Shown: positions 6,192-7,920 of the stretch, piece by piece
How positions within the stretch are numbered: the first letter of the stretch is position 1
Layout of the letters: every line of letters starts with the position of its first letter
Assembly: GCA_021204605.1 (NCBI GenBank)
Contig: JAJPZD010000259.1
Span: 1 to 7,920, forward strand
Direction of reading: 5' to 3'
DNA length: 7,920 nucleotides
DNA from: Prevotella sp.
GTDB lineage: Bacteria; Bacteroidota; Bacteroidia; Bacteroidales; Bacteroidaceae
Position numbers and translations under genes: made by a program
The notes under the pieces: model-generated
Seen by the model: the letters and a program-made list of their open reading frames with translations, nothing else
Database searches by the model: none
What the model was told of the DNA's origin: nothing

Positions 6192-7920
6192 ATGAAGATT
6201 AAAGCAAGCTATGTTAACGCTCCTCAATGGAAGGAGATTACGGTAAAATCGACATTGCCCGAGCAGTTGGCATGTTTAGACGAGCTCGCCCATAACATGT
6301 GGTGGTCATGGAATTATGAGGCACGTGACTTATGGCGGGAATTAGACGAGAAACTCTACGAGGAAGTGGAGCACAATCCCGTATTGTTGTTGGAACGTCT
6401 AAGTTATGATAGAAAAGAAGCAATTGTCAAGGACAAGGCCATAATGAAGAGAGTTAAGGACGTATATGCCAAATTCCGTAAGTACATGGATGTGAAGCCC
6501 AACAGCAAGCGTCCTTCTGTAGCATATTTCTGTATGGAATATGGTATGAATCAGGTTCTGAAAATCTATTCCGGTGGTCTTGGAATGTTGGCAGGCGATT
6601 ATATTAAGGAGGCCTCCGACAGTAATGTTGATATGTGTGCGGTAGGTTTCCTCTATCGTTACGGATATTTCAAGCAGTCGTTGAGCATGGATGGTCAGCA
6701 GATTGCCAACTATGATGCCCAGAATTTCAACTCACTGCCTGTGGAGCGCCAGTTGGACGAGAACGGCAACCCGTTGGTTGTTGATGTTCCATACATGAAC
6801 TATCAGGTTCACGCCTGCGTATGGAGGGTGAATGTAGGCCGTGTAAAGTTGTATCTTTTAGACACCGACAACGAGATGAACTCCGACTTCGACAAACCGA
6901 TTACCCACTCCCTCTATGGTGGTGACTGGGAGAACCGTTTGAAGCAGGAAATACTTTTGGGTATCGGCGGCATGTTGACATTAAAGAGACTTGGTATCAA
7001 GAAAGATATATACCATTGTAATGAAGGCCATGCCGCACTCTGCAACCTGCAGCGTCTGTGCGACTATGTTCAGGAAGGTCTTACATTCAATCAGGCACTC
7101 GAATTAGTTCGCGCGTCTTCTCTCTATACCGTACATACGCCAGTACCGGCAGGTCATGACTATTTCGACCAAGGATTGTTCAGCAAGTACATGAGCGGTT
7201 ATCCTGCAATGTTAGGCATTTCATGGGATGAGTTCATCGGCATGGGCCGAACAAATCCTGATGACCACAATGAGAAATTCTGTATGTCAACATTTGCCTG
7301 CAACACCTGCCAGGAGGTTAACGGTGTAAGTAAGATACACGGTGGTGTCAGTCAGAAGATGTTCTCCGGTATCTGGAAGGGTTATTACCCAGAGGAGAGT
7401 CATGTGGGATATGTAACCAATGGTGTACACTTTCCTACATGGGCAGCAACGGAGTGGCGAAAGCTTTATGCACAGTATTTCGATGAGAATTTCATGTCCG
7501 ACCAGAGTAACGAGAATATATGGCATGCCATTTATGATGTTCCTGATGATGTTATCTGGGATACCCGTATGGCATTGAAGAAAAAGCTCACAGATTATAT
7601 CCGTGGTAAGTTCCGTGATACATGGTTGAGAAATCAGGGAGATCCATCACGTGTGGTATCTCTGCTTCAGAATATCAATCCCAATTCTCTGATGATAGGT
7701 TTCTGCCGCCGATTCGCGACATATAAGCGTGCTCATCTGTTGTTTACTGACCTTGATCGTTTGGCAAAGATTGTCAACAATCCAAAATACCCTGTTCAGT
7801 TTTTGTTCTCTGGTAAGGCACATCCTGCTGACGGTGCCGGTCAGGGCCTGATAAAGAGGATATTTGAAATCAGTCAGCGTCCTGAGTTTCTCGGTAAGAT
7901 TATCTTCCTTGAGGATTATG
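6192..7920 (+). CDS. glgP: Alpha-glucan / glycogen phosphorylase with DUF3417 domain, N-terminal part
   Basis: GT35 enzyme that uses phosphate to cleave alpha-1,4-glucans to glucose-1-phosphate with a pyridoxal phosphate cofactor. From the ATG at 6192 the frame is open to the window edge (576 codons); this subfamily is usually about 850 residues, so the C-terminal third, including the cofactor lysine, is not visible. The N-terminal DUF3417 domain (about 15-105) shows LAHNMWWSWN (32-41) and marks the 'alpha-glucan phosphorylase' branch, not the muscle/E. coli type. Further landmarks are YFCMEYGM (112-119), YSGGLGMLAGDYIKEASD (126-143), CNEGHAAL (276-283), TVHTPVPAGHDYF (313-325), NGVSKIHGGVS (377-387), VTNGVHFPTW (408-417) and FCRRFATYKRAHLL (504-517), close to the expected catalytic core. 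No clear promoter or Shine-Dalgarno is seen in the 58-bp gap (TAGTTTTA at 6178-6185 is one base off a -7 box), so co-transcription with the glycogen synthase is likely. Confidence 0.94.
   Translation, partial: MKIKASYVNAPQWKEITVKSTLPEQLACLDELAHNMWWSWNYEARDLWRELDEKLYEEVEHNPVLLLERLSYDRKEAIVKDKAIMKRVKDVYAKFRKYMDVKPNSKRPSVAYFCMEYGMNQVLKIYSGGLGMLAGDYIKEASDSNVDMCAVGFLYRYGYFKQSLSMDGQQIANYDAQNFNSLPVERQLDENGNPLVVDVPYMNYQVHACVWRVNVGRVKLYLLDTDNEMNSDFDKPITHSLYGGDWENRLKQEILLGIGGMLTLKRLGIKKDIYHCNEGHAALCNLQRLCDYVQEGLTFNQALELVRASSLYTVHTPVPAGHDYFDQGLFSKYMSGYPAMLGISWDEFIGMGRTNPDDHNEKFCMSTFACNTCQEVNGVSKIHGGVSQKMFSGIWKGYYPEESHVGYVTNGVHFPTWAATEWRKLYAQYFDENFMSDQSNENIWHAIYDVPDDVIWDTRMALKKKLTDYIRGKFRDTWLRNQGDPSRVVSLLQNINPNSLMIGFCRRFATYKRAHLLFTDLDRLAKIVNNPKYPVQFLFSGKAHPADGAGQGLIKRIFEISQRPEFLGKIIFLEDY

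Noticed and set aside
1..7920. A new defence, mobile or biosynthetic system
   Set aside because: All coding regions belong to well-known housekeeping families; there are no integrase, transposase, toxin-antitoxin, CRISPR or phage signatures and no orphan gene of reasonable size.

Overview
The window looks like chromosomal DNA from a member of the Bacteroidota, most likely Bacteroidales and possibly Prevotellaceae. The clues are promoter boxes of the Bacteroidota type (TTTG / TAnnTTTG) instead of sigma-70 boxes, mostly weak Shine-Dalgarno sequences with A/T-rich leaders, a eukaryote-like family GT3 glycogen synthase next to a DUF3417-type glucan phosphorylase, and a YbiT-like ABC-F protein with a degenerate second half. 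The genus is an inference from remembered protein similarity.

Layout: two gene groups point away from each other from an AT-rich spacer at about 4067-4474. Leftward (minus strand) lie an ABC-F ATPase (2453-4066), grpE (1768-2364), dnaJ (571-1755) and the N-terminal 159 codons of folC (1-478, cut by the window edge). Rightward (plus strand) lie a glycogen synthase (4475-6133) and the first 576 codons of an alpha-glucan/glycogen phosphorylase (from 6192, cut by the window edge).

The genes form three functional blocks. GrpE and DnaJ are the nucleotide-exchange factor and J-protein co-chaperones of DnaK, which is not in the window. They are 12 bp apart and almost certainly co-transcribed from a promoter-like box just before grpE, which is followed by a near-perfect palindrome at an operator-like position. 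A hairpin with a U-rich tail lies between dnaJ and folC and probably ends or attenuates that transcript. The ABC-F gene has its own well-formed promoter, which also fixes its start codon. The two glycogen genes, 58 bp apart, make and degrade the same storage polymer and probably form an operon that continues beyond the window.

Most of the window is ordinary housekeeping sequence, and I see no phage, IS element, CRISPR array, rRNA or tRNA gene. The points most worth a second look are the asymmetric ABC-F protein (one composite ATP site intact, the other lost in all three defining motifs), the GT3 glycogen synthase that seems to lack the arginine cluster used for glucose-6-phosphate control in eukaryotes, and the palindrome downstream of the grpE promoter. 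I found no convincing evidence for an entirely new multi-gene system.
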